Notes under the pieces: model-generated
What the model was told of the DNA's origin: nothing
The model's database searches: none
The model's input: only the letters and a program-made list of their open reading frames with translations
Part shown: piece by piece, positions 18,501 through 27,141 of the stretch
How positions within the stretch are numbered: the first letter of the stretch is position 1
Layout of the letters: each line of letters starts with the position of its first letter
Position numbers and translations under genes: made by a program
Assembly: GCA_900471605.1 (NCBI GenBank)
Contig: UCEY01000064.1
Coordinates: 1 to 64,000 of the forward strand
Direction: 5' to 3'
DNA: 64,000 nt
Origin: Hyphomicrobiales bacterium
GTDB lineage: Bacteria > Pseudomonadota > Alphaproteobacteria > Rhizobiales > Rhizobiaceae

Positions 18501-19104
18501 GGCGCGACGCTTCGTTCAGCAATGCCCGAACCTGCTCGCAGCGCGCTGCGACTGCGCTCCTGTCCGTCAGGCGGCTCGCGATTGTCCGCGCCTCGGTACC
18601 CAATCCGCGAAGGCTGCGCATCCAGAGCACGAGGCTTTCGAGTGGCTCGGGATCCGTCTTCTCTCCGCGCCAGTCCGCGCCGAAAGCGGCCCGCCCTAGG
18701 CTGTCGCCGTCCTTGACCGCGGCGCGCGCCTCCTTGCCCTTCTGGAGCAGGTCCAGGAGGCGGACGGTTTCCTCGGGACCGGTTTCCGGCATGAGCGTCC
18801 TGAGAAGCGCCCTCGCCCTGCGCCAGTCACCGCTCAGGAATTTCAGCATCTTTCGGCCGTGGATCGCCACGGCGGTCCGCGCCTGTACCAGATCGATGTC
18901 CCAGGCCTGATTGTTAAGCTTGCCGGACAGCTCGCTCCGAACGCTTCTGTACGTTCCAACAGCTTCCGCGAGATCGCTTGCTTGGTCGAGGCCTCGCTCC
19001 CAGATCGCCGCTACGAAGGCGTCGGGGCTCGCGTCCGGAGCCTCCGCCACCCTCTCGCCGATTGCTACCAGCCGTCCGATCGACCCCCAGGCTCGGCGAG
19101 GCAT
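15577..19104 (-). CDS. DUF4011-helicase-Vsr protein (Hhe-like), C-terminal part after frameshift
   Basis: This 1175-codon frame is the downstream part of a giant helicase-nuclease. It carries the distal superfamily 1 helicase motifs, VMDEASQIQPVDAL and VVGDERQLPPTKFF, then the helicase C-terminal core with VQGDERDVILISVAYA and NVLISRAKRRCEV. A Vsr/MTES_1575-type nuclease follows (IECDGAEYH, about residue 1570 of the joined protein), then a DUF3320-type segment near RDEVITRIRSAWGL. Its apparent ATG 19104 is not a natural start: the frame simply continues the upstream fragment after a one-base slip. Joined, the two halves give about 1,864 residues, the normal size for this family. Confidence 0.85.
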   Translation of the reverse strand: MPRRAWGSIGRLVAIGERVAEAPDASPDAFVAAIWERGLDQASDLAEAVGTYRSVRSELSGKLNNQAWDIDLVQARTAVAIHGRKMLKFLSGDWRRARALLRTLMPETGPEETVRLLDLLQKGKEARAAVKDGDSLGRAAFGADWRGEKTDPEPLESLVLWMRSLRGLGTEARTIASRLTDRSAVAARCEQVRALLNEASRLALEMWTEAGDKAPSLFQNAVAVDEVVLTQAAPLLKEIAEADRSFASMAKSLPETNGQRVAMLERLAAARFGREALDKADDLGRSAFGNAWSGGSSEWARLTEMAEWVSANADIRLLASRVGDRPGAADTARRVGTDADAFAARIRELLTFLSADVALLFGSEDVVEASLADVAARLSLWSENEEQLSKFAAYNGRAEDARKLGVGLVVDRLQDGRIRTSNIVAYFDMAYYEAVLKDQHSKDPELARFDGEVHSRLVGEFASLDLSRLRLSRLEVVRAHHRRIPQVSGIGPVGILRGEMARRRNHMPIRQLMQKASPAIQALKPVFMMSPLSIAQFLPPGVLEFDLLVMDEASQIQPVDALGAVARARQVVVVGDERQLPPTKFFSKMTSGSGEDDDEQDGAQVSDIESILGLFSARGLPEKMLRWHYRSRHQSLIAVSNSQFYDSKLYIVPSPYTQEAGMGLRFHPVAGGVFEDGVNKVEAKIVAEAIIRHALNTPSLSLGVAAFSIKQRRQIQDELELLRRLNPQTEDFFHSHPHEPFFIKNLENVQGDERDVILISVAYAKNAQGYLGMRFGPLGAEGGERRLNVLISRAKRRCEVYSSITDEDIDLERGKGKGVFAFKLFLHYARTGRLSMAQRADRGMDSVFEEQVMAALQERGYQVHPQVGIAGFFIDLAVADSEVPGRYLIGIECDGAEYHLSRSARDRDRLRQAVLEDHGWKIHRIWSADWFQRPKSELDRLIRAIEDAKAGALSSAEASQASARAVPVEVVTIERATVTEIGLQPVSYESATPIYEEASPKANFHYELHETPTGILVNLVKEVVELEGPVHRDEVITRIRSAWGLQQSGSRIKSHVGSAIDVAVNGGLVYRSGDFLHWPGAEARLRDRSSVMSPGLRRIELIPPMEIDEGLMDVLETSFGATEDEAVNAIARGLGFKSTSSQLRELIASRIVLQKGEGRIQEREGMLSVAPQQQG

Positions 19105-21136
19105 TGACGCCCAGCATCTGCCTGAGCGATGCCGCGGCCTGGAGAAAACGGGGAAGCAGGCCGTCGAGCCCGGCGACGGTGGCGAAACCGGACAACGGAA
19201 AGGTAGCAGGAAGGCGCTTGAATGAATTGGTCATGCTGACAGGGTCCATCGCCCATGCGTCTTCGGTCATCTCACCGCGGACGACGTCGGATAGACGGGA
19301 GAAGTCTGCGCCTTCGCGCAGCAGCTTGGCGATCGCCGCGTCCGACTCCTCCCACCTCGCGGACGCGAGGGCTTCGGACCCGAAGTCCTTGGGGCAGGAT
19401 GCGATCCTCTCCGCCGTCACGATCGATTTCCGGAACGCTTCGACAGAAGTCGACGGCTCTTGTTGCAGGAGTGCGTCGGCGTCCGCGATCGAGGACCTGA
19501 GCGAATCCAGTTGGGCTGCCGTCTCGCTCAGCCGGACGGTGAGACGCTTCAGATCCAACGGAGTGATCCCCTGAAGGCCCACGCCGTACCATGCATGCTG
19601 GGCGGGCAGCCCGATGTCGTCGATCCGCTGTGCGAGTTCCGACAGCACCGCAAGAATCCTCTCGCGCGCCTCCGGGCTCCATGACGTGGCAAGGGACAGT
19701 TCGATGTCGGACGGCGAAACCCCTGCCCGTCTCAGACGCGAGAGATGGCCGACGACTTGGTACGGCGATAGGAAGTAGGGACCATAGACCTTGTGGATCC
19801 GTTGGGGATGGGCGTTGAGGCTGTCCCTCGCCTCCAATATTCGCCTGTCGACTGCGTCGACGGCCTCCCCCTTGGGAGCTCCGAGCTCCCACACGTGCTG
19901 CAGTTCCGCCAGCACCGCTCGCTTATTCGCCTTGTTGGAGTGAAGCTCGAGGCAGGCGTCGCCGACCCCTGCGTGGTCGAGGCGCCGCTTGACGACCTCG
20001 AGGGCGGCCATCTTCTCCGCCACGAAGAGGACGGTCTTTCCATCGGCCACCGCTGCGGCGACGATGTTGGCGATGGTCTGGGACTTGCCAGTTCCGGGCG
20101 GCCCCTGGATCACGAGGTCCCGGCCCCGGCGCGCCTCGTGTATGGCGACTGTCTGTGAGCTATCCGCATCCACGATGTGCGTCATCTCCGAAGGAGATAT
20201 GTGCGCGTCGATCCTGTCGTCGTCGCTCAGGAGGTCGTCGCTCCGGGTGAAGCCGTCCGAGACCAGGGAAGTGATGAGTTCGCGGTCGGTGAACTTACCC
20301 CCGGCTGGCCATAGCGCCGGATCCAGATCCCGGTACATCAGAAACTTGGCGAAGCTGAAGAAGCCCAGAACGATGTCGTCCCGCTGGACAGACCAGTTGG
20401 GCTTGATGGAGATCGCGGCCTCGACCTTTGAAGCGTAGTCCTCGAACTGAAAGTCTTCGGACGCCTCGAATTCTGGCATCCGGATTTTGTGGATCCTGTC
20501 GAGAAAAGCCTCCAAGGAAAGGTTCGACGCGAAGTCCTCCGCTCTGGCCTTGAGTTTGAAGCGCTCTGCTGCACTGCCTCGTTCAAGCGATACGGGGATC
20601 AGGATGAGTGGCGCGTACCGGACGTTTTCGGCGTTGTTAGGATCGATCCATTTCAGGGTGCCGATCCCGAGATAGAGGATGTTAACGCCCTGCTCCTCCT
20701 CTAGCGTCCGAGCGTCGAAGTAAAGATCCAGGAGACGCTTCTGCAAAGCGTTGGGCGTCATTCTCGTCTGCAGCTTCGTGTCGCCGTGCCTGACGAGTTT
20801 TCCGCCCTCGTCCCGGACGTCGTCGTCTGGGAGTGCGAGCTCGATCAGTTCCTCTCCGGCTTCGCCATCCTTCCCGTCGCGACCCTTCGCTCCGGCGAGG
20901 AACGTCATCGCCTTCCCCTCGGCGACGAGAATCCGGAATACCTCCGATGACTGTTCGTCGACGATGTCGATCGTCTTCGCACTCTTCGAGAACCGGGGAA
21001 CGTTAAGCAGCCTGTTCCTCGCCGACAGATCCAGAAGCTCTGTGCGAGCCCGCTCGATCTTGGCTTCCACCGACAGGCTGCTCTGGAAGATCGACTGCTC
21101 GGTCGCATCGGACGAATTGACAGCATTATCAGACAT
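18914..21136 (-). CDS. DUF4011-helicase-Vsr protein (Hhe-like), N-terminal part before frameshift
   Basis: The upstream part begins at ATG 21136. It contains the DUF4011 region (from KIERARTELLDLSARNRLLN) and helicase Walker A GPPGTGKSQT near residue 346, followed by the KTVLFVAEKMAAL segment. The true homology ends at about 19088, where a run of five G (coding strand) shifts the frame; the last 50 or so codons are out-of-frame Arg-rich sequence. Removing one G restores a continuous protein with the downstream frame. The family (DUF4011-helicase-Vsr, named Hhe in an earlier defence survey) protects against phage. As read here the gene is broken unless the shift is a sequencing error or is bypassed. 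Confidence 0.85.
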   Translation of the reverse strand: MSDNAVNSSDATEQSIFQSSLSVEAKIERARTELLDLSARNRLLNVPRFSKSAKTIDIVDEQSSEVFRILVAEGKAMTFLAGAKGRDGKDGEAGEELIELALPDDDVRDEGGKLVRHGDTKLQTRMTPNALQKRLLDLYFDARTLEEEQGVNILYLGIGTLKWIDPNNAENVRYAPLILIPVSLERGSAAERFKLKARAEDFASNLSLEAFLDRIHKIRMPEFEASEDFQFEDYASKVEAAISIKPNWSVQRDDIVLGFFSFAKFLMYRDLDPALWPAGGKFTDRELITSLVSDGFTRSDDLLSDDDRIDAHISPSEMTHIVDADSSQTVAIHEARRGRDLVIQGPPGTGKSQTIANIVAAAVADGKTVLFVAEKMAALEVVKRRLDHAGVGDACLELHSNKANKRAVLAELQHVWELGAPKGEAVDAVDRRILEARDSLNAHPQRIHKVYGPYFLSPYQVVGHLSRLRRAGVSPSDIELSLATSWSPEARERILAVLSELAQRIDDIGLPAQHAWYGVGLQGITPLDLKRLTVRLSETAAQLDSLRSSIADADALLQQEPSTSVEAFRKSIVTAERIASCPKDFGSEALASARWEESDAAIAKLLREGADFSRLSDVVRGEMTEDAWAMDPVSMTNSFKRLPATFPLSGFATVAGLDGLLPRFLQAAASLRQMLGVNASPSLGVDRTAGSNRREGGGGSGREPRRLRSGDLGARPRPSKRSRGSCWNVQKRSERAVRQA

Positions 21137-21145
21137 TAACGCACC

Positions 21146-21164
21146 CTCTCCCCTACAGGGAGAG
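21146..21164 (-). promoter_or_regulatory. Hairpin covering the helicase ribosome binding site
   Basis: CTCTCCC (21146-21152) pairs with GGGAGAG (21158-21164). On the coding strand the GAGAGGG Shine-Dalgarno of the giant helicase gene lies inside this 7-bp stem, 9 bases before the ATG. Translation may be kept low by this fold. Confidence 0.4.
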
Positions 21165-21170
21165 TGATGC

Positions 21171-21220
21171 ATAATCGCGAGGCGATGGTCCAGTTGTTAT
21201 CGAGCAACTACCGCGATTAT
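21171..21220. repeat. Nested inverted repeat
   Basis: ATAATCGCG at 21171-21179 is repeated inverted as CGCGATTAT at 21212-21220. Inside it, AGTTG (21192) pairs with CAACT (21205). The structure lies between the helicase leader and an insertion-sequence remnant and could be an old element end, a terminator or a small structured RNA. Confidence 0.45.
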
Positions 21221-21275
21221 TCTTGATATGCTCAAAGACGTTGGCGCGAACTCTTGATTTGACAGCCGGACTGAA

Positions 21276-21545
21276 ATGAGGAAGCCCTGGCCGATGGCGA
21301 TATCGTCGAACGTGCCGTGCATCGGTATCCATCACCGCTTCTCGGTGCGGTACTTCGACTGGTACGCCGCCGAGATCGCCTGGCGCGAGGACAATCGTCG
21401 GGTCGAAAATGGCCTTCTCCTATGGGGCATGCTCCATAAGTTGCTATCGAGACCGACATCCAGAAACCTGTGCGGATACTGGCAGGGCAGTCATCCACCG
21501 GACCTGATTTGGAAGGGCGGCGAGGATCCTACCCGCATCGATTGA
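21276..21545 (+). pseudogene. IS1595-type transposase fragment (C-terminal end)
   Basis: About 89 codons resemble the C terminus of IS1595-family (ISXO2-like) transposases: IGIHH near the start, WREDNRR in the middle, and GYWQ near the end are the conserved landmarks of that family's tail. The catalytic N-terminal and middle parts are absent, so this is a relic. It sits at a cargo junction and may mark an older insertion that brought in one of the neighbouring modules. Confidence 0.6.
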
Positions 21546-21829
21546 CCAAAAAACGGACTTGCGACCTCCTGAAAACGGGCTCTTAATTTTCGGAGGCCAA
21601 TCCGTGCCGGACTAGAGGAACGAAGATGGCGGACACCGCAGATCCTGATGTTGCAGCAGCAATGTTGCATAAGTCGTGCGAGGCGGTAGGGTAATCGGCA
21701 TACAAGGCTGACCGTCGGCTCCCCACATGAGAAGGCGCCGTTGAATCAAGCGGGGCCTTCTTTCATAAAAGTTGCATCTACCACCCGACAGGCCGCGTGG
21801 CTGGCGGGGTACTCACAAGGATGCATCGT
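21546..21829. other. Intergenic region with a possible terminator
   Basis: Non-coding stretch next to the insertion-sequence relic. GAAGGC (21731-21736) pairs with GCCTTC (21755-21760), followed by TTTC, a weak rho-independent terminator candidate. Nothing else recognisable was seen. Confidence 0.35.
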
Positions 21830-22297
21830 CTAGTCGGCAGCGTGCTTTCGAGGTTTCAACGACCTGCGAACACGCCCCTGCCCGATAACCTTGCGGTCCC
21901 GGTGAAATGGTCTGAAGCCTTCTTCCTCAAGAGCCTCCGCCAGTGTCGGCTGCGCCGCCACGCTCGTCGGTGGCAGGCTATCCAGGAGGCCACGCATTCG
22001 CTCAATTTCGGAAGCCAGCATTGACATGCCCGCCGCGACAAGAATTTCGACGGCGTTAGGGTTCGCGGCCATCTCGATCAACGCAGTCATGTCATCCAGG
22101 AAGTCAGGGCGTTCGAAATCGGCATTGACCGCATTCCGCAGGCGGGCCTCGAGCAGGGTCGCCTCGTTCATCCCTTCCATGAGGAGACGCCGCCGCTCCG
22201 CAGGACCGACTTCGATGGTCGTGTTCGCGGCCGTCTCAAGTGCGATGATGATATCAGCATCATGGGTCATTAGAACATCACATGTGTTTCCCAGCAT
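21830..22297 (-). CDS. Hypothetical protein
   Basis: A 155-residue, acidic, helix-rich protein if started at ATG 22297; the frame stays open to 22561, but the extra sequence looks non-coding. A TTG at about 22315 with AAAGGA upstream is an alternative start. The central part (LLEARLRNAVNADFERPDFL, ALIEMAANPNAVEILVAAG) suggests amphipathic helices. No family is recognised. It is divergent from the PD-(D/E)XK-like gene that follows. Confidence 0.5.
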   Translation of the reverse strand: MLGNTCDVLMTHDADIIIALETAANTTIEVGPAERRRLLMEGMNEATLLEARLRNAVNADFERPDFLDDMTALIEMAANPNAVEILVAAGMSMLASEIERMRGLLDSLPPTSVAAQPTLAEALEEEGFRPFHRDRKVIGQGRVRRSLKPRKHAAD

Positions 22298-22588
22298 CTT
22301 GCCGTCAGAAATCAACACGTTCCTTTTCTGTTCAGTCCAAGATCGAGAGTCAACGACTGATTCCAACAAAATCTGGTCGCTATTCCAGGAGATCCGCAGA
22401 TTTCTGCGTTGAACCAAGATCGTAGGCTTGTGACGTAAGGGACCGGCATCATTTAGATTTTTTGCACTATTCGCCGGAACCACTCCGCACATCCATTGAA
22501 GAACGGCGCAGCGCGGCCGCAACCGGATATGCACTTGCTCTTGCTGATCTGATAGATACATGCGGAGGTACGGGCATGGAGACCACGG

Positions 22589-23758
22589 ATGCCGCTATTC
22601 GATGAAAAGGAACGGACACGTCTGGCACCCATGCAGTCCGGCGAGAGAAATTTCGACTTCTACGATGCTTCCGCGAGGCCACCATTTGTCGCCTATCGCA
22701 GCCTGCTGAATTCGTGGATAGAAAAATTCCCCGACGACGAGCGGCAGGAGCTTGTCAGCAGGATGAGGACTGGCACCGACGCCCAGTACGAGCAGGCATT
22801 GGCGGAGGTCATCGTCTTCACCGCACTGAACGCTCTCGGTTATTCCGTGGAAGTTCACCCTCCGTGCCCGCACCCGACACGCAAACCGGACTTCCTCGCT
22901 ACGGACGAAGCTGGCGAACACATCGCCTACGTCGAAGTCACGTCGTTCGGCCCTGACGTGAAGACCGTGGCCGCAGATCAGCGAGAGGCCGTCATTTACA
23001 ACGGTCTGGAGACCGTGGATCTTCCACCTGGCTGGCTCCTTGGCTACAGCCTCGAGCAGCGAGGAGTTACAAGTCCAAGCGTTGCAAGCTTGAAAAAGGA
23101 TGTCGAGGCGTGGGCAAAGGCAGTCTGTGGTAACGATCCCACCGAAGCCCCGCAGCGCGTGTTCGACGCACTCGACTGGAAGATCGAGCTCACACTTCAC
23201 GGCGGCTTCAACAAGGAAAAGGTCTACGACCGCAAGATCGGTGCGGCGATGGTTGGAACACGGGAAGTGGCTCCCGCCGACGACCTTAGGACTGCGCTGA
23301 AGAGCAAAGCCAAAAGATACGGAATACAAGATACGCCGTTCGTCATCGTCGTTGCAGACTGCAAAGGGTCGATCGTTTCCGGAGACGACACGGAGGACAC
23401 GCTCCTCGATGCCATGTTCGGCACCCCGCGCGTTCTCGTTAGGCGATATTCCGACGGCAGCGAGGAAACAATTTACGAGCGAGCTCCCGACGGATTCTGG
23501 GGCACCGTGGAAAGGCCGATGAACACCAACCTCAGCGCCGTCGTCGTATTTCCCGACCCCGGATTGTGGCGGCTCAGGGATCAGAGGTGGCAGCCTCAGA
23601 TCGTCTATAACCCATTTGCTCGCAATCCGATATCGACCAGCTTCCTGCCTCTGCCAGGTATCGAATTGGATCTTGATACTGGCGACCTTCGCAGGACGGA
23701 CGAGGCTCTACTTGCGGACGTGCTAGATCTCCCCGCGGAATGGCCGCCCGAGGACTAA
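22589..23758 (+). CDS. PD-(D/E)XK nuclease-like protein
   Basis: A 389-residue cytosolic protein. Residues 65-120 resemble a restriction-endonuclease-like core: a helix with Glu 73 (EQALAEVIVFTALNALGY), then KPDFLA with Asp 101, then YVEVTSF with Glu 116, so the catalytic pattern would be E-PD-ExT with Thr in place of the usual Lys. The remaining 270 residues are of unknown fold. It stands alone between two hypothetical genes, without an adjacent methyltransferase on its strand; the C5 methyltransferase lies 1.6 kb downstream. A nuclease role in defence is plausible, but the Lys to Thr change makes activity uncertain. Confidence 0.55.
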   Translation: MPLFDEKERTRLAPMQSGERNFDFYDASARPPFVAYRSLLNSWIEKFPDDERQELVSRMRTGTDAQYEQALAEVIVFTALNALGYSVEVHPPCPHPTRKPDFLATDEAGEHIAYVEVTSFGPDVKTVAADQREAVIYNGLETVDLPPGWLLGYSLEQRGVTSPSVASLKKDVEAWAKAVCGNDPTEAPQRVFDALDWKIELTLHGGFNKEKVYDRKIGAAMVGTREVAPADDLRTALKSKAKRYGIQDTPFVIVVADCKGSIVSGDDTEDTLLDAMFGTPRVLVRRYSDGSEETIYERAPDGFWGTVERPMNTNLSAVVVFPDPGLWRLRDQRWQPQIVYNPFARNPISTSFLPLPGIELDLDTGDLRRTDEALLADVLDLPAEWPPED

Positions 23759-23804
23759 GAACCTGCCTCATCCCCCAGCGGATGTCCCCGGCCACCTGCC
23801 CGCT

Positions 23805-24728
23805 CTATGGTCTCAATTGCTTCCTATCGAAGAATTCTTGCTTGTTGTCGGCATCGTCGAACTCCTCGGCAAATGACGCAATGTCCTCCGCTGGCCAGCC
23901 TCGGATCTCGTCGAGGTAGCGCAGATCAACCTCAACTTTATTCCTAAGGATATACTTCTCGATGCGGTCCAGCTCATATACGGGATATGCTGCCTGCATG
24001 CCCTGTTCGAATACTTGGAGAAGCAGCCTGTTCTTGGAGACATCAAGTTCGATCATTTCGGCAATTTCCTCTTGAACTTCGAACGCAATTTCACGGAGAA
24101 CAGATGCGATTAGCAAGATAGTCCGAAACTCCGCGGTTCGCGCACTTGTCGGATCCAGTTCGCATCGCATCTTCGTTGCTACACTGCGCCATTCCTCATC
24201 ATCATGTTCATTTTTGCCCGCAACCAACAAGCTCAAAACCCAGTCCTCAGGGAATTTGCTCGATGCAAGTCTTTTTCGTTCGTTGACGAACCGACGAATA
24301 TTCCGAAGCGTGTACGAGAATACGACTTCGCCGTCCTGCTGCCATTCGTTCCGCATGTTCATGGGATCAGATCCGACGTAGAGCACCTGCTGCTCTAACT
24401 GGGGACTGTCCGATGCAATAAAATCTTTTATGTCATCGCGATCTATGATTTTCGCGCGGTATTCATACATTCGGCGGAGCATCAGTGGATGGTTCTGCGC
24501 CTGAAATTCCAGATGATATAGCTGATTACCCGAAAGGGTTAGTGAATCGATCTCAAGATCATCGAGATCTGGGAACTTCTCCGACAACGCTATTCCTTTG
24601 GGAATAGACAAGAGACGCCGCAGTGATGATCCTTCGAGCGAAAAAACCATCTTGAACATAACGTCGAATTTAGGAGCGCGGCTCTCCCGGAGTTCGGCGT
24701 GAGACATTTTCTGGAATGGTTTTGACAT
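23805..24728 (-). CDS. Rpn/PD-(D/E)XK transposase-family-like protein
   Basis: A 307-residue protein resembling the Rpn/YhgA-like group: an N-terminal KFDVMFKMVFS segment, then YHLEFQAQNHPLMLRRMYEYR, which matches the E-x-Q motif of that nuclease family, and a long helical C-terminal region. Members cut DNA and promote recombination, and many occur in defence or mobile contexts. It starts at ATG 24728 and is followed upstream, 9 bp away, by a receiver-like gene on the same strand, so the two are probably co-transcribed. The assignment rests on a few motifs and is moderate. Confidence 0.55.
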   Translation of the reverse strand: MSKPFQKMSHAELRESRAPKFDVMFKMVFSLEGSSLRRLLSIPKGIALSEKFPDLDDLEIDSLTLSGNQLYHLEFQAQNHPLMLRRMYEYRAKIIDRDDIKDFIASDSPQLEQQVLYVGSDPMNMRNEWQQDGEVVFSYTLRNIRRFVNERKRLASSKFPEDWVLSLLVAGKNEHDDEEWRSVATKMRCELDPTSARTAEFRTILLIASVLREIAFEVQEEIAEMIELDVSKNRLLLQVFEQGMQAAYPVYELDRIEKYILRNKVEVDLRYLDEIRGWPAEDIASFAEEFDDADNKQEFFDRKQLRP

Positions 24729-24737
24729 CGTTCACAC

Positions 24738-25151
24738 TCACAGAATTGGCTTTACATCGTCCCCGCCCTTACGGACCCACACCGGATCCCTCATGGCTTC
24801 CAAAATGGCCTCCACGACCATCGAGACAGGCTCCCTCTTGTCGATGAGCCATCGCAGCTTCACGCCCGACACCGCTGGAAGATCCCTCGAATAGACGAAC
24901 GCACGGCAGGTATCGTGATCGAAGAGCGCCTTGGCCACGCCATCAGGACTCGTGCCGCCCACTGAAGCTGGATCAATGACCGCGAAATGCGGTGTCACCT
25001 TCGTCATGACCGCAAGGACGGCGCTGCGATCGTGCGCAACGAAAACCGCGGCCCCTGCCTGAGCGAGACTCCGCTCGATACGCGGTGCATCCTCCTCGTC
25101 GTCTACCACGATGACGACAATTCCCTCGATAGGCGCCGTTGAAACTTCCAT
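24738..25151 (-). CDS. Response-regulator receiver-like protein
   Basis: A 137-residue protein with a receiver fold: IVVIVVDDEEDAPRIERSL at the N terminus supplies the acidic pocket, and HFAVIDPAS holds the probable phospho-acceptor Asp. No output domain is attached. No histidine kinase is nearby, so any signal input would come from elsewhere. It precedes the Rpn-like gene by 9 bp in the same transcription unit and is divergent from the DNA methyltransferase. Confidence 0.65.
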   Translation of the reverse strand: MEVSTAPIEGIVVIVVDDEEDAPRIERSLAQAGAAVFVAHDRSAVLAVMTKVTPHFAVIDPASVGGTSPDGVAKALFDHDTCRAFVYSRDLPAVSGVKLRWLIDKREPVSMVVEAILEAMRDPVWVRKGGDDVKPIL

Positions 25152-25341
25152 GACATCCCTGCATCCAAGACTGACTTCGGGCGGAATATCGGCGGCGTTT
25201 GTTTCAACCAGGTTAAGAATTCCGGCTATCCTGATGAAACCACTGGTCGTTCAAATGCCACCGAATCCCTTTCCGGGCTCTTAGAGCTTGTTCCGTTACG
25301 GGACGTCTCAAGGACTGGCATGTAAGTGGGGTAAGTGGCTA

Positions 25342-27141
25342 ATGGATCCGAAGGCAGCGGCACTGAAGGCGGCGAAGAAGCGCATCGTAACCCTCCAGGA
25401 GCAGATGACGGCCCGAATCCTGGAGATGGCTGTTGCCGTTGAGAACCTGACCGCCGTCATGCCAGAACGCGAGGCGCGTGAGTATCTAAGGGCCACGTGC
25501 AATATACCGTCATCCGAACTCCGCGCCTATGCAGGGTTCAAACGCACCTTGAGTGGCAATGAGGAACTGCTCCGCAGAGGGAGGGTCTCGTTCCCGGTTC
25601 TCAAAGCACTGGTGTCTGCCGACGAAGAGACCCGTCAGGAAGTCCTCGAACGCATGGAAATCGGCGCGAGGGTCGATACGCGATCTATCAACACGATCCG
25701 GAAGCGCCTTCGTGAAGCCCGGCTGACACCTGGACAGGTCATCGCCGAACGCGAAGGAATGCTCGCTAGTGCAGCAGGCCGCAAGCAGGGTGCCGCAGCC
25801 GCCGCCGCGTTCAAGGATCGGCTCGATGCTTTTGCAACCCTTCATGACGGAAACGGCACGTATCTGAACACTCCGCCGATCCGCGACAATGCGGCAGCGT
25901 TGCGTTTCGAATTTGAATCCTTCCTGGGATCCGACCATCGCGATCCCAAGGAGCTGAAGGTCACCTCATCCGCACATACGGTATCGCTCGCTCATCGGAC
26001 ATTGCTGGAAATCGAGAGCGGGACCCTCACTCCGGAGCGCGGCGCGAATGGGCGTTCGAATGGACTTCGTCACCCGGGCTTCAACGCGCTCAAGAACCTG
26101 TCGGGCCGCCCTTTCCCCGAATTCAAGTTCGACATGACAGGCATACGACGACCGCCGCGTCATCACCGCCTAAAGGCAATCGAGCTGTTTGCAGGGGGTG
26201 GCGGCATGGCATTGGGCCTGGAAAGGGCAGGATTCGAGCACGTTGCCCTGATCGAATTCGACCCGCATGCCGCAGCTACGCTTCGCAAGAACCGCCCCGA
26301 GTGGAATGTCGTCGAGGGCGACATCCGCCAGATCGATTTCCATCCCTACCGGGAGATAGACATCGACGTCATCACCGGAGGCCCGCCATGCCAGCCGTTT
26401 TCCATAGAAGGTGAGGCGTTGGGAAAGAACGATCCGCGAAACATGCTTCCCGACTGCGTTCGAGTTGTCACGGAGGTGCGACCGAAAGCATTCGCATTCG
26501 AAAATGTCACCGGATTGCTCCACGCAAAGCACAGCGACCACGTCGCCGAGATCATCCTCGGCTTCAAGAAGGCGGGATACAGCACCGAAATCCACCGGAT
26601 TGAAGCTGCAGACTACGGCATCGCTCAGACCAGAGCACGTGTCCTCATCGTCGGCGTGCGCGAGGACTTCGCAGATTCATTCCGATTGCCGCCACGCTTC
26701 CCTGGAAGACGTGCAAATCTGGGTGACGTTCTCGTGGACCTGATGGCAGCGAACGGCTGGGAGGGTGCTTACGAATGGGCTCGCCTGCGACGTGAACAGC
26801 CTGTAACCGACCGGACGGGGAAAGTGGTCGCAATCGGAGCTCATGCGTCCACGGTCGTAACGAGCCGAGGAAAGCGGAGGCGCAACGACGCCGCGGCTCA
26901 AATCGCCAGCGGGTTCGATTCCACAGGCCTCCCCGAACGCGCTCCGACCGCCGAAGAGGCATCCGTGGAGGGCTTCTTGCCGTCGCTGACGATGCGTATG
27001 CGGGCACGTATTCAGGACTTCCCCGACAACTGGGAATTCTGCGGCGGTCGGCAGGCGGCGGCGCGTCAGATCGGTAACGCTGTCCCCCCACGCATGGCCA
27101 CGGCCATCGGGTTGGCTCTGTACTCTGCGATCAAGATGTGA
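25342..27141 (+). CDS. DNA (cytosine-5) methyltransferase with an extra N-terminal region
   Basis: A 599-residue C5 methyltransferase. After an N-terminal helical region of about 280 residues, the catalytic domain shows motif I FAGGGGMALG (about 283), motif IV GGPPCQPFS with the catalytic Cys (about 350), motif VI ENV (about 387), motif VIII QTRARV (about 428) and motif X QIGNAVPPRMA (about 576). I start it at ATG 25342; the frame remains open upstream. The N-terminal part has Arg-rich helices (SINTIRKRLREARLT) of unknown role, perhaps DNA binding. No cognate restriction enzyme is adjacent; the PD-(D/E)XK-like protein 1.6 kb away is a candidate. The target sequence is unknown. Confidence 0.9.
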   Translation: MDPKAAALKAAKKRIVTLQEQMTARILEMAVAVENLTAVMPEREAREYLRATCNIPSSELRAYAGFKRTLSGNEELLRRGRVSFPVLKALVSADEETRQEVLERMEIGARVDTRSINTIRKRLREARLTPGQVIAEREGMLASAAGRKQGAAAAAAFKDRLDAFATLHDGNGTYLNTPPIRDNAAALRFEFESFLGSDHRDPKELKVTSSAHTVSLAHRTLLEIESGTLTPERGANGRSNGLRHPGFNALKNLSGRPFPEFKFDMTGIRRPPRHHRLKAIELFAGGGGMALGLERAGFEHVALIEFDPHAAATLRKNRPEWNVVEGDIRQIDFHPYREIDIDVITGGPPCQPFSIEGEALGKNDPRNMLPDCVRVVTEVRPKAFAFENVTGLLHAKHSDHVAEIILGFKKAGYSTEIHRIEAADYGIAQTRARVLIVGVREDFADSFRLPPRFPGRRANLGDVLVDLMAANGWEGAYEWARLRREQPVTDRTGKVVAIGAHASTVVTSRGKRRRNDAAAQIASGFDSTGLPERAPTAEEASVEGFLPSLTMRMRARIQDFPDNWEFCGGRQAAARQIGNAVPPRMATAIGLALYSAIKM

